Source of the DNA: Planctomycetaceae bacterium
GTDB lineage: Bacteria; Planctomycetota; Planctomycetia; Planctomycetales; Planctomycetaceae
Direction of reading: 5' to 3'
Length of the DNA stretch: 48,323 nucleotides
Assembly: GCA_900299185.1 (NCBI GenBank)
Contig: OMIV01000217.1
Span: 1 to 48,323 of the forward strand
Shown piece by piece: positions 17,067 through 25,240 of this stretch; the first letter of the stretch is position 1; each line of letters opens with the position of its first letter. The position numbers and the translations under genes were made by a program. The notes beneath the pieces were generated by a model, which saw nothing but the letters and a program-made list of their open reading frames with translations, ran no database searches and was not told where the DNA came from.

Positions 17067-17411
17067 AACGATTGCTTCGAAAGTTTGGGCATTCAGTAAC
17101 CAACAAGGCGGAGTCGCTCGGCGACGAATTGCCGAGTCACTCACCAACAAAGGATGAAATAACAGGGAGCGTCACCTCGCACGTCATCGCATCCTGAAGC
17201 TCGCAGTTCAGATCGGCAATCTCACCTTTCGGCGGCAACTAATTGCTCGTTGGTGAAGCCGTCTCCTGGATGTCGTCAGCACGAACCAACTCGGTCGCTC
17301 ACGTTCGAAGACCTCTAGGGTTTGGGAAGAAGACGCCCCTCCCTCGGAATCGACAACGAATGGAGGAGAGCCGGTTCTGGCAGCGGGTTGCGGCGAGTAT
17401 TGATGAAAGGT

Positions 17412-17476
17412 CTCAGCGTTCTCTGCTGCTCTGCGGTGAGGAATTCTTTCACCACAGAGCAGCAGAGAACGCAGAG
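17412..17476. repeat. Near-perfect inverted repeat (CTCTGCGTTCTC type)
   Basis: The left arm ctcagcgttctctgctgctc tgcggtgag (17412-17440) pairs with the right arm at 17446-17476, whose reverse complement reads ctctgcgttctctgctgctc tgtggtgaaag. The stem is about 29 bases with few mismatches and a loop of about five. Similar CTCTGCGTTCTC ... CTCTGCGGTGA elements are common in planctomycete intergenic DNA. It lies in the 642-base gap between two divergent genes; the rest of the gap (17067-17708) shows no gene I can support. Confidence 0.8.
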
Positions 17477-17708
17477 TAAAATGACTGCCACCGCAATCGA
17501 CATACGGCTTGTCTTGGCAGTTGCCTCTCTCGCCCAAGAATCAACTTGAATGGCGGAGAACCCAAAGAATTCCGTGTCGCTCCAGAATCAATCAACAAGC
17601 TTTCAAGCAACCAGTCCTTGCTCGCTGCTTAATGGGGCGGGATGCTCTGCAACCCACTTCCTCAAGGCATTCTGCCTTGGTACACAAACTCATTTCGCAC
17701 CAACCGAT

Positions 17709-19118
17709 ATGGCCATCCAAACCAAATGCCCGCATTGCGACAAAGTCTTCACCGTCAAAGCAGCAGATGCGATCGGCAAGAAGTGTCGCTGCCCGAAGTG
17801 CTCTGAGCCGTTCGTGGTTAAGAAGTACAAGGCTCCGCAGCCCAAAGAAGAAGAGGCTCCGGCGGACGAGTACGACTACAGCTATGACGACGATGAAGAG
17901 TACGACAACGGGGCTGACGACTATGAGGAAGTTGAAGAGGCGCCGCGTCGCAAGTCGTCCGGTGGTTCGCGCTCTAAGGGTAAGAAGTCTTCCAAGAAGG
18001 GCGGCGGTGCTCCGAAGTGGATCTTGCCACTGTTGGTGGGCGTGGTTGGAGTCCTGGGATTAGGCGGCCTGGGTTACGGCGGCTTCGTGCTGATTTCGAA
18101 GTTCGCGGGAGGCAACATCGTCGACATGAAATACTTCCCGGAAGAAACCGAGATGATCTTCCACGTCAAACCCGGCCAAATCTGGAACGCTCCGCTGCTC
18201 GCCGACTTGAAGAACAATCCCGTCATCGCAGCTCAGATGAAGCAGCAACAACAGGGCCTCGATTTGGAACCAACCGACATCGAGAGCGTGACAGTCGGAG
18301 TGACCAACATCTCCGAACGCCGCATGTTTAATCGCTTCAGCGGTGTCGCCATGGGACCGGCGATGAGCCAAGGACCTCAGCAGAGTTTGATCGTTATGCG
18401 TCTAAAAAAAGACATTTCAGATGCCGATCTCACCAAGCAGCCCAACTTTTCATCGAAGTTCCATAAGGAACAGAAAATCGTTGAGCGGTGGGAAGCTGGA
18501 AGGCAGATCTGTCAATGGTTGGCAAGTCCTCGACTCGTCGTGTTGGGGGACGAAGCTGCGGTCAAAGCCGCTATTGATCGAGGCCCCAAAGAGTTCCGGT
18601 TTAAGCATTTCGACATTGGCAACACCAAGCATCAAATCGTGATGGTCGTCGGAACTCGTGGTGAAGCGAAGCCCGGTACAGCGACTGGCAGGTCGGGCAT
18701 CGATGCCGCCATGGATAAACACTCCAAAGGCATGTACTTCGGCGTGTCGTTGAACTCTGACGTGACGTTCGATGCCAAGATCTCTTGCTTCGACAGCACC
18801 GGTGCGACCTCTATCAAAACCGAACTCGACAAAGGACTGGCTGCCGCCAAGAACGGGCTCGCGTCGCTCAATCCGCTGATCGCGAACCAAGTGCAAGCCA
18901 TACTGCCGGTAGCCAAAGAGACGCTGGACTCGGTGAAGATCGATGCCAGCGGCTCGAACGTCAAAATCGACGGTCGCATCTCGAACAAGATCTCGGATGC
19001 GTTTAAGCAGCTCGCCAGCAATCCGTTGTTCTCAGGCGCGTTTGGCGGAGCCGCAAATCAACAACCGATGCAAGTTCCACAGCAACCAATGCCGACTTCG
19101 CCCGGCGCGACCAATTGA
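17709..19118 (+). CDS. MJ0042-type zinc-ribbon membrane protein
   Basis: The 469-residue protein starts at the ATG of MAIQTKCPHC (17709). The zinc ribbon occupies about residues 6-37 with CPHC and CPKC pairs. A low-complexity linker follows: acidic Tyr/Asp/Glu-rich (about 45-80), then Ser/Lys/Gly-rich. The membrane helix lies at about 102-126 (WILPLLVGVVGVLGLGGLGY), and a 340-residue soluble domain follows, probably outside the cytoplasm, ending in a Gln/Pro-rich tail. Zinc-ribbon plus linker plus helix is a recurrent planctomycete architecture of unknown function. An upstream in-frame ATG at 17550 would add 53 residues without family resemblance and is rejected. No clear Shine-Dalgarno is visible. 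Confidence 0.8.
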   Translation: MAIQTKCPHCDKVFTVKAADAIGKKCRCPKCSEPFVVKKYKAPQPKEEEAPADEYDYSYDDDEEYDNGADDYEEVEEAPRRKSSGGSRSKGKKSSKKGGGAPKWILPLLVGVVGVLGLGGLGYGGFVLISKFAGGNIVDMKYFPEETEMIFHVKPGQIWNAPLLADLKNNPVIAAQMKQQQQGLDLEPTDIESVTVGVTNISERRMFNRFSGVAMGPAMSQGPQQSLIVMRLKKDISDADLTKQPNFSSKFHKEQKIVERWEAGRQICQWLASPRLVVLGDEAAVKAAIDRGPKEFRFKHFDIGNTKHQIVMVVGTRGEAKPGTATGRSGIDAAMDKHSKGMYFGVSLNSDVTFDAKISCFDSTGATSIKTELDKGLAAAKNGLASLNPLIANQVQAILPVAKETLDSVKIDASGSNVKIDGRISNKISDAFKQLASNPLFSGAFGGAANQQPMQVPQQPMPTSPGATN

Positions 19119-19164
19119 GGTCGCGCCAGCAAGATGCTGTCTCAGGATATCGTTGTCTGAGTTC

Positions 19165-19908
19165 TTACAGATTCATGCCGCCGTCGACGGACAGCAATTG
19201 CCCGGTCGTGAGCGTTGTGCCGCAAGCGAGATAAAAGACAGAGTCGGCGATGTCGTCCGGCGTCGCGGCTTTGGGGATCGGTAGCTTGGCCACCATGCCG
19301 GCAATTTGTTCGTCGGTCATAAAGCTGTGCAGCCACCGCGTGTCGATAGGGCCGGGGCAGACGGCGTTCACTCGGATGGGAGCCAGCACGCGCGCCAGCG
19401 ACTTCGTCATCGTGTTTACGGCGCCTTTGCTGGCACAGTACGCGATCGACGAACCAGTCCCGGCAATGCCCGCGATCGAACTCACATTCACGACAGCGGC
19501 ATCATCGGACTTTCTAAGTAGCGGAGTGGCCGCGCGAGTCACGAAGAACGTGCCTTTTACATTCACATCCAGAATGCGATCCCACTTGTCCTCGGTCATG
19601 CCGTCGAGGTTCTTGTGCTCGACCGGGAACGTGCAGGCGGCATTGTTGACCAACACATCCAACCGCCCGAACTCCGTTTCGATCTTGGCCAGCATTGCCT
19701 TCACGCCTTCGTCATCGCTGATGTCGCACGCAATCAGCAACGCCTTCGCGCCTGCCGCTTCAACTTGAGCAACGGTCTCACGAGCTTCGGCTTCGCTGCG
19801 TGAGTAATTCACGACCACGTCGAAGCCATGCTTCGCGAAGCGGATTGCGCAAGCGCGACCGACTCCAGTTGCAGATCCAGTAACAAGGGCGACTCGGCGT
19901 TGTGACAT
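19165..19908 (-). CDS. Short-chain dehydrogenase/reductase (FabG-like)
   Basis: The 247-residue protein is a classical SDR. The nucleotide-binding motif is TGSATGVG (about 9-16), followed by the NNA motif, the catalytic Ser in VNVSSIAG and YCASKG supplying the Tyr and Lys, and the late motif VNAVCPGPIDT. The C-terminus LLSVDGGMNL is typical of 3-oxoacyl-ACP reductase-like enzymes. It should reduce a carbonyl with NAD(P)H in the cytoplasm; the substrate cannot be told, and it is not in a fatty-acid gene cluster, so FabG identity is unproven. The ATG at 19906-19908 begins the canonical N-terminus; an earlier in-frame start would add 16 hydrophobic residues. Confidence 0.9.
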   Translation of the reverse strand: MSQRRVALVTGSATGVGRACAIRFAKHGFDVVVNYSRSEAEARETVAQVEAAGAKALLIACDISDDEGVKAMLAKIETEFGRLDVLVNNAACTFPVEHKNLDGMTEDKWDRILDVNVKGTFFVTRAATPLLRKSDDAAVVNVSSIAGIAGTGSSIAYCASKGAVNTMTKSLARVLAPIRVNAVCPGPIDTRWLHSFMTDEQIAGMVAKLPIPKAATPDDIADSVFYLACGTTLTTGQLLSVDGGMNL

Positions 19909-20165
19909 CTTGATGCTCACGAAGAAGAAGACAGCGAAAAGAAACGGCTCGGGCACTCGGCCCCAGCTTCATCATCAAGGACTGAGTAGCGCTTTGCTCG
20001 CCACCATTCAAGCCGCTCCCACGCGCGGCCCTGCGAATGGTCAGTCCTCAAAATGGGAATCACCCATGCGTTGCCGAGTGAAACTTGCGAATCACCGAGT
20101 CAGCCAACAGCATCTCGCTCAATGACCTGCGACATGCAGGCGCTTTGAGGCTGTGAAGAATTCAC

Positions 20166-20225
20166 GTGGAGCATGTTTCCAACGTGCTGTCCCTTCTCGA
20201 ATTGAGGCACATTGAAAACGTGCCC
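20166..20225. repeat. Two adjacent AACGTGC-type hairpins forming a larger palindrome
   Basis: The first hairpin is agcatgtt-tcc-aacgtgct (20170-20188). The second is ggcacatt-gaa-aacgtgcc (20206-20224). Each has an eight-base stem and a three-base loop, and the two are imperfect inverted copies of each other across about 15 bases. The pair lies just upstream of the SCO gene, in a 378-base gap (19909-20286) with no supported gene. It may be a dispersed repeat or affect the leader of the SCO transcript. Confidence 0.65.
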
Positions 20226-20286
20226 CACGAGGACAACTCAGCCACTTCATCACAACATCGGTTTCGATCTTTTTAGAGGCAGCAGC

Positions 20287-21111
20287 ATGGCAGTTCGGCG
20301 ATCCATCAATCTTGCTGTGGGATCAGCCTTGTGGGCGTTGGTTTCCGTCGCGGTGTGGTATTCGTGGCGTCACTCCGGCGAGACCGTCGTGGCTGAAAAC
20401 TCGGGCGACTCGACCAACTCAACTGCGACCGAAGAAGAGGACGACGACAACGGGCGCGTGACTCAGAAAATGGTGTTAGCCAGTTGGAGCCCTGATGGAC
20501 TGCCGGACTTCGAGTGCTTGAACCAAGCCAATGAGAAGGTCACGAAGAAAGACTTCCTCGGTCAGCCGTGGGTCGCGTCCTTCATCTTCACGCGTTGTGC
20601 CGGGACATGCCCGCGCGTCACGACTCAATTGAAGGTGCTGCAAGATCGGCTGAAGAGTGTTCCCGTTCGGTTGGTCTCCTTCAGCGTGCAGCCCGACAAA
20701 GACACTCCCGAAGTGCTGGCTCGATACGCCGAGAACGTGAAGGCCGATACGACGAAGTGGAGCTTTCTGACCGGCGACATCGATGTCATTCATCGCGTGG
20801 TCGCGGAAGGTTTCCGTCAGTATGTCGCACCGGCGAGGTCTCCGAATCCTGAGCCCGGTTGGGAAGTCGAACACTCCAACAACGTCTGCTTGGTGAATGC
20901 CGAAGGCGTGGTGATCGCGAAGTACAACTCACTCAACGACGGCGAGATGGCCATGCTTCGCAAGGACATCAACAAGCTGATCGCTAACGGCGGTTTGGAG
21001 TTGAAGAAGGACGGTGCAGCCGACGATTCGACCTCTGACGAACCAAAGTCCGAGACTCCGGCGACTGAAGAACCGAAGTCGGCGGAACCCGAATCGAAGT
21101 CCGACAAGTAA
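20287..21111 (+). CDS. SCO1/SenC-family copper protein
   Basis: The 274-residue protein has an N-terminal membrane anchor (about 6-27), an acidic linker (about 36-56) and a thioredoxin-like SCO domain. The copper ligands are the CxxxC motif (CAGTC, 104-108) and the conserved His (H196 in VEHSN). SCO proteins deliver copper to, or reduce, the CuA site of cytochrome c oxidase outside the cytoplasmic membrane. The ATG at 20287 has AGAGG about seven bases upstream, so the longer in-frame start at 20212 is rejected. The C-terminal 35 residues are a Glu/Pro/Ser-rich disordered tail. A DUF420 gene follows on the same strand, in line with an oxidase-assembly role, although no oxidase subunits are in the window. 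Confidence 0.9.
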   Translation: MAVRRSINLAVGSALWALVSVAVWYSWRHSGETVVAENSGDSTNSTATEEEDDDNGRVTQKMVLASWSPDGLPDFECLNQANEKVTKKDFLGQPWVASFIFTRCAGTCPRVTTQLKVLQDRLKSVPVRLVSFSVQPDKDTPEVLARYAENVKADTTKWSFLTGDIDVIHRVVAEGFRQYVAPARSPNPEPGWEVEHSNNVCLVNAEGVVIAKYNSLNDGEMAMLRKDINKLIANGGLELKKDGAADDSTSDEPKSETPATEEPKSAEPESKSDK

Positions 21112-21143
21112 CGCTCGAACACAGCGCGACCGCATTTAGATAA

Positions 21144-21262
21144 GTAGCCATCATCGCTCCGCGTGATGAGCCTTCCTCCCAGCGCCTTCACCTGCCAACG
21201 AAGATCGCCACTTGTTCGAACTCAAACCTGGAAGGCACGTCACGCGGAGCGATGACGGCTAC
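21144..21262. repeat. Inverted repeat with 23-base arms (CATCGCTCCGCGTGA type)
   Basis: The left arm at 21144-21166 (gtagccatcatcgctccgcg tga) pairs with the right arm at 21240-21262, whose reverse complement is gtagccgtcatcgctccgcg tga: one mismatch in 23. Pairing continues inwards through tgagccttcc versus cgtgccttcc, for arms of about 34 bases. The element fills the gap between the SCO and DUF420 genes. Related CGCTCCGCGTGA palindromes recur in planctomycete intergenic regions; it could also attenuate transcription into DUF420. Confidence 0.8.
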
Positions 21263-21355
21263 TTTGACCGAGGCAAAACTTGACTCACCTGTGAAGTGTT
21301 TCATTTCTGAAGTATCGAACGACCGCGTCTTGTTCCTCTTAATGGTTACGTCCTG

Positions 21356-21847
21356 ATGAATGCTTTGATTGCTTGGCCGGGATTCGCAGGCTTATTGGGG
21401 GCGACGGAGATTCCCGATTGGTATCTCAAGCTGCCCGCTGTGAACGCCGGTTTGAATGCTTTGGCTGGCCTGATGCTGATCGTCGGCTTGGTGTTGGTGA
21501 AGCGGCGGCAAGTCGATTGGCATCGCCGCATCATGGTCGCGGCCTTCTTCGTGTCGGTGATCTTCCTGGCGTGCTACTTGGTCTATCACGCAGGTCTTTC
21601 GCATTACACCGGCAGCCACGGCAAAGCCTTCGGCGGAGTCGGAGCGATTCGCTATGTCTACTTCGCCATCTTAATCAGCCATGTCCTGCTGGCCGTCGCG
21701 GTGCCAGTGCTCGCGATCATCACGCTGCGACGAGGCTTCAAAGCTGATTGGGTCGGCCATCGTAAGATCGCCAAGATCACGTTCCCCATTTGGCTATATG
21801 TGTCGATCACCGGAGTCGTGATCTATTTCATGCTCTATCACCTGTAG
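21356..21847 (+). CDS. DUF420 (CtaM/YozB-like) membrane protein
   Basis: The 163-residue protein has four to five membrane segments and the DUF420 layout: LPAVNAGLNALAGLMLIVG, then KRRQVDWHRRIMVAAF, then HVLLAVAVPVLAII, then VGHRKIAKITFPIWLYVSITG and a final VIYFMLYHL. The conserved histidines (HRRIM, YHAGLSHY, GHRKIAK, YHL) fit a metal or haem assembly role. CtaM, a DUF420 protein, is needed for haem-copper oxidase maturation in Gram-positive bacteria. Position after SCO supports a similar role. The ATG at 21356 lacks a clear ribosome-binding site, and 244 bases with a palindrome separate it from SCO. Confidence 0.85.
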   Translation: MNALIAWPGFAGLLGATEIPDWYLKLPAVNAGLNALAGLMLIVGLVLVKRRQVDWHRRIMVAAFFVSVIFLACYLVYHAGLSHYTGSHGKAFGGVGAIRYVYFAILISHVLLAVAVPVLAIITLRRGFKADWVGHRKIAKITFPIWLYVSITGVVIYFMLYHL

Positions 21848-21894
21848 TCCACGGGCTCTGTTGGCTGTTGTCAGCAACTCGTTGAGATCTGTGG

Positions 21895-22260
21895 CTATTC
21901 GCCGTCTAAGAACTCATCAGCTGGATCGAACTTGGGGATCACGATGTTGATGATCTTCATGCTGCCGATGGCTCGATGACGAACGCCTGGAGGAATTAGC
22001 ACACACATCCCGGGCTTCAAGGCGATGAACTCTTCGTCGAGCTGCATCTGGGCGTCGGCATCGCATTCCAAGATGAAGTAGGTCTCGGTTTGCCGCTTGT
22101 GATAGTGCAGCTTGGCGTCTGTCGCGATCTGAGTGACATGCACAGTCGCGGGATAGTCGGGCACGTCGGCAAACGCACGCTTCGCTGTCCCACACGGACA
22201 GGGAACTCCGGGGATCGCGTCGAAATCAACAACCTTCCAAGGACGAATCGCTGCGGTCAT
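21895..22260 (-). CDS. Cupin-domain protein
   Basis: The 121-residue protein is a single cupin barrel. The first motif is HYHKRQTETYFILE, with His, His and Glu metal ligands, and the second is PPGVRHRAIG with the last His. Such small cupins bind a metal and either isomerise or dioxygenate small molecules, or simply bind sugars; nothing here fixes the substrate. AGGAGG lies 11 bases before the ATG (22258-22260), which is farther than usual but strong. The gene is 63 bases downstream of the YhaO-like gene on the same strand, so co-transcription is possible. Confidence 0.85.
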   Translation of the reverse strand: MTAAIRPWKVVDFDAIPGVPCPCGTAKRAFADVPDYPATVHVTQIATDAKLHYHKRQTETYFILECDADAQMQLDEEFIALKPGMCVLIPPGVRHRAIGSMKIINIVIPKFDPADEFLDGE

Positions 22261-22323
22261 GTCGTGTGCTTCCTCCTACATCAAGAGCCACCGTCGGCAG
22301 AGTTCACTCGGGAAACTGATCGC

Positions 22324-23592
22324 TTACGAGACAGCTTCTACCAAACGATTCACGAGCAGGGACTCGGCTTCCTTCAGCCAACTCGCCAACTGCTCGGGAC
22401 TTTCGAAATCGAGCGACTCGCCGCGCGGCGCGTCTCTCAAATCTCCCGACACTTTGGTCACGAGCGGTTTGAGTTCATCGGCCAACGACTTCAATCGCTC
22501 GGGGTCGCGTGCAATCTCAGAGATCAACCGCAGCAATTCGCCGACGTGATCGTTCCGCAGCCGCAGTTGCTCGACATCCAGCGGCGATTGAGTGCGAAAC
22601 TTGATCTTCTCAATCCACACATCGTCGCCGACTTCGCCGGCTAACGCTCGAATGTCATTCATCGTCTGCTGACGAGCGGCATCACTGACTAGCTCGGCAT
22701 GCAACTGGCAGCGGCCAGCGATCTCCAATCTCACCGCAGCCAGTCGTCCGTCGGCAGCGGTTTGAGCATCGGTCAGGCACTGGCGAATCGATTGCAGCAT
22801 GTCATCGCGCGAATCTTGAGGCTGCAGAGTGACGGTCTCGTGAAACCAACGCAGTACGTCGGTGGATCGAAACTCGATACCGGTCACTTCCGAGTCCTCG
22901 AACTCGACCAACACGCAACCCTTCGGTCCAAGCTCTCGGACATGCCGACCTTGCAGGTTGCCGGAATAGACCACATGCGGCCGCTCGTTAAGCACAGCGA
23001 TGTCATGCACATGCCCCAGCGCCCAATACGAGTACCCCTTGGCCGCTAGCTCGTTGACCGAGCACGGGGCATAGCTGTCGTGATTGGGGCTGCCATCGGC
23101 GTTCGTATGCAGCAGCCCCAGGTTGAACCAACCCGGAACGGGACTGGGATAATCAGGCACCCAATTCTCCAAGACTTCGCGTCGAGGAAAACTGCGACCG
23201 TGAATTGCAACGCGAACCGAATCGAGTTTCATCGTCTCGGGGCGTTTGTGATCGAAGACTCTGACGTTGCTGGGCCACGGAGTCTTCTTGCTCATGCCTT
23301 CGACGGAATCGTGATTGCCGAAGATCAAGAAGACGGGGATCTCGGCTCGCTCAAGTCGTCGTAACTCGCGTGTCACAAAAAGTGCAGTTTGGAAGTCCTT
23401 CCAGTCTGCATCGAACACGTCGCCCGCAATAACCAGGAAATTGACACGCTCAGACAAGCACAGATCGACCAGCTTCGTTAAGGCTTGGCGAGTGGCACCG
23501 CGCAGTCGTTCGATCGGCGCACCTTCGTAGGCTTCGAGTCCTCGCAGCGGGCTATCAAGATGGATGTCAGCAGCATGAATGAATCGAGGCAC
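22324..23592 (-). CDS. yhaO: YhaO-like DNA repair nuclease (SbcD/Mre11-type phosphoesterase)
   Basis: The 422-residue protein opens VPRFIHAADIHLDSPLRGL, the characteristic YhaO start. The metallophosphoesterase motifs follow: ADIHLD, AGDVFD, FGNHDS, GLLHTN and GHVHD. The second half is the family's capping region with a helical tail. The expected activity is Mn-dependent nuclease in DNA repair, working with an SbcC-like ATPase (YhaN). A GTG at 23590-23592 begins the conserved N-terminus; a longer in-frame reading to 23736 has no family resemblance. Oddly, no YhaN/SbcC gene is adjacent: the cupin lies downstream and nrdR is divergent upstream. Confidence 0.85.
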   Translation of the reverse strand: MPRFIHAADIHLDSPLRGLEAYEGAPIERLRGATRQALTKLVDLCLSERVNFLVIAGDVFDADWKDFQTALFVTRELRRLERAEIPVFLIFGNHDSVEGMSKKTPWPSNVRVFDHKRPETMKLDSVRVAIHGRSFPRREVLENWVPDYPSPVPGWFNLGLLHTNADGSPNHDSYAPCSVNELAAKGYSYWALGHVHDIAVLNERPHVVYSGNLQGRHVRELGPKGCVLVEFEDSEVTGIEFRSTDVLRWFHETVTLQPQDSRDDMLQSIRQCLTDAQTAADGRLAAVRLEIAGRCQLHAELVSDAARQQTMNDIRALAGEVGDDVWIEKIKFRTQSPLDVEQLRLRNDHVGELLRLISEIARDPERLKSLADELKPLVTKVSGDLRDAPRGESLDFESPEQLASWLKEAESLLVNRLVEAVS

Positions 23593-23797
23593 GAGCAGTT
23601 CTCGGATGAGTTCAAGGCGAATGAAGCACAAGGTGCGGCGCAGCTTCGCGGCGAGTTTCGTGAAGTTCCAGCGTCGGATTTGATGAGTTCTCACAAGGGC
23701 TTCATCAACGAGGTCGCGAGCCCACATTGAACTCAAGGCCCATGACCTTATCCTTCCTCACCGCCGCAACGGTTTGCTTGCGCGAGGAGGAGCCTCA

Positions 23798-24259
23798 ATG
23801 AATTGCATCTACTGTCGCCACGACGAAACGAAAGTGATCGACTCGCGTTTGGCCGATTCCTTTCTAATCCGCCGTCGACGCGAGTGTCTCCGCTGTGGCC
23901 GCCGCTTCACGACTCACGAGACCGTCGAGCAAGGCTCGTTAAAAGTCATCAAGAAGGACGGGACTCGCGTGCCATTTGACCGCGAGCGCATTCGCGCGGG
24001 TCTCGAAAAGGCTTGCTGGAAGCGTCCCGTCTCCGACGATCAGATCGACTCGATCATCAACGCCGTCGAAGCCGACATTCACGACAACTACGACCGTGAA
24101 GTTCCCTCGCGATACATCGGCGAGAAGGTCTTCAACATGCTGCGCGATATCGACCAAGTGGCCTTCGTGCGCTTTGCGTCGGTCTATCGCGAGTTCAAAG
24201 ACGTGAACGACTTCGTGGAAGAACTCGGCCCAATGCTCACGCGACCGAAGACGTCTTAA
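23798..24259 (+). CDS. nrdR: Transcriptional repressor NrdR
   Basis: The 153-residue protein starts [18 protein letters not shown] zinc ribbon (C3, C6, C31, C34: CIYC and CLRC) with the RRRECLRC and RFTTHE blocks is followed by an ATP-cone (about 49-139, [18 protein letters not shown]). NrdR senses ATP/dATP and represses ribonucleotide reductase genes by binding NrdR boxes. AGGAGG lies eight bases upstream of the ATG at 23798, so the earlier in-frame ATG is rejected. Its last bases overlap the last bases of the convergent DUF1080 gene: the two stop codons share 24257-24258. No nrd genes are in the window. Confidence 0.96.
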   Translation: MNCIYCRHDETKVIDSRLADSFLIRRRRECLRCGRRFTTHETVEQGSLKVIKKDGTRVPFDRERIRAGLEKACWKRPVSDDQIDSIINAVEADIHDNYDREVPSRYIGEKVFNMLRDIDQVAFVRFASVYREFKDVNDFVEELGPMLTRPKTS

Positions 24260-25062
24260 TCACCAAGCGGCTGCACTTCGAACTTCCTCACGAACAGCTC
24301 GAAGCCTTCGCTCTGCAGCAAGATGCGACCCGCCGCCGGAAAAACTTCCGAGCATCGATTCACGATTTCGCCATTCACCTTGATGACCAGCGTCGAACCG
24401 CGACACAAACATTCGACTTTGGTCCATTCGCCGAGCGGGCTTTCAACATCATCCTTGCCGCGCGTGTCGAGCAACTCTGCGAAGTCCCATTGATGCTTGG
24501 ACCACCACAATTGGCCGCGAGCTGGTGGGAAGGTCTTTAGCTCGCCACCCGCCTTCCAACGATGTCGCTTTTTGTCGGGACTAAGTTCCGTTTCGGTGGT
24601 GACTCGAACCGGGATCACTTCACCGCGTTCGTCCTGACCACGAATGACGATCAGATCTCCAACACATCCCTGAGCCAACTGGCATTCGATCGACGCTGCC
24701 CAAGTCCCACCCGCTCCGCCATCCGGCCCGGTGGAGTGCAACATGATTCCCGAGTTACGGACATACTTGCCGCCGTCGGTCTTCTGTCCCCAGCGATACT
24801 CGACGGTCAGATGAAAGTCGGCATACGGCAGCTCGGTGCCGACATAGCCAAACCCGTCGCCGGTGATATGCAGCAGGCCCTCGGTGACTCGAAAGACGCG
24901 ACGATGGTCCGCGTGCTGAGTGTCCTTCAGCCAAGTCTTCAGACCATCCAGGTCGCGACCGTTGAAGAGCTTCGTGACTTGAGTCGGTCGACGTGGCTCA
25001 ACCGCTTGAGCGCCGCACGCTCCGCAGATGACGAACAAGAGACAGACGACATATCGAGTCAT
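24256..25062 (-). CDS. Secreted DUF1080 (3-keto-disaccharide hydrolase-type) protein
   Basis: The 268-residue protein has a signal peptide (about 1-20) and one DUF1080 domain, a concanavalin-like jelly roll. Characteristic parts are [50 protein letters not shown] and the C-terminal [22 protein letters not shown]. Some members hydrolyse 3-keto-glycosides; others are only assumed to bind sugars. AGGAC lies about six bases before the ATG (25060-25062). The gene overlaps the end of nrdR by four bases, tail to tail. It is a family strongly expanded in planctomycetes and probably acts in extracytoplasmic polysaccharide breakdown. Confidence 0.88.
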   Translation of the reverse strand: MTRYVVCLLFVICGACGAQAVEPRRPTQVTKLFNGRDLDGLKTWLKDTQHADHRRVFRVTEGLLHITGDGFGYVGTELPYADFHLTVEYRWGQKTDGGKYVRNSGIMLHSTGPDGGAGGTWAASIECQLAQGCVGDLIVIRGQDERGEVIPVRVTTETELSPDKKRHRWKAGGELKTFPPARGQLWWSKHQWDFAELLDTRGKDDVESPLGEWTKVECLCRGSTLVIKVNGEIVNRCSEVFPAAGRILLQSEGFELFVRKFEVQPLGD

Positions 25063-25150
25063 AAGCAAGTCCTGTCGAAGCCCGCAGGGGCTGTGAATGT
25101 CGCCGCTCGTGTCGTGCAATTTTGTGTTTCGGCGATTACCAGCTGATCTC

Positions 25151-25195
25151 AGTCGCGGAGCGACTGAGCTACGTAGGCGAGTCGCTCCGCGACTC
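25151..25195. repeat. Palindromic repeat, AGTCGCGGAGCGACT family, copy 1
   Basis: Arms agtcgcggagcgact (25151-25165) and agtcgctccgcgact (25180-25194) are exact reverse complements around gagctacgtaggcg. Each arm also carries an inner AGTCGC/GCGACT palindrome. A second copy with the same arms and an almost identical centre lies at 33565-33609. It sits between two minus-strand genes, just upstream of the DUF1080 gene. Confidence 0.9.
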
Positions 25196-25240
25196 GCCAA
25201 ACCAAAAGCCGTAGCAAGACATTCGTGGTTGTCGCTTGGC

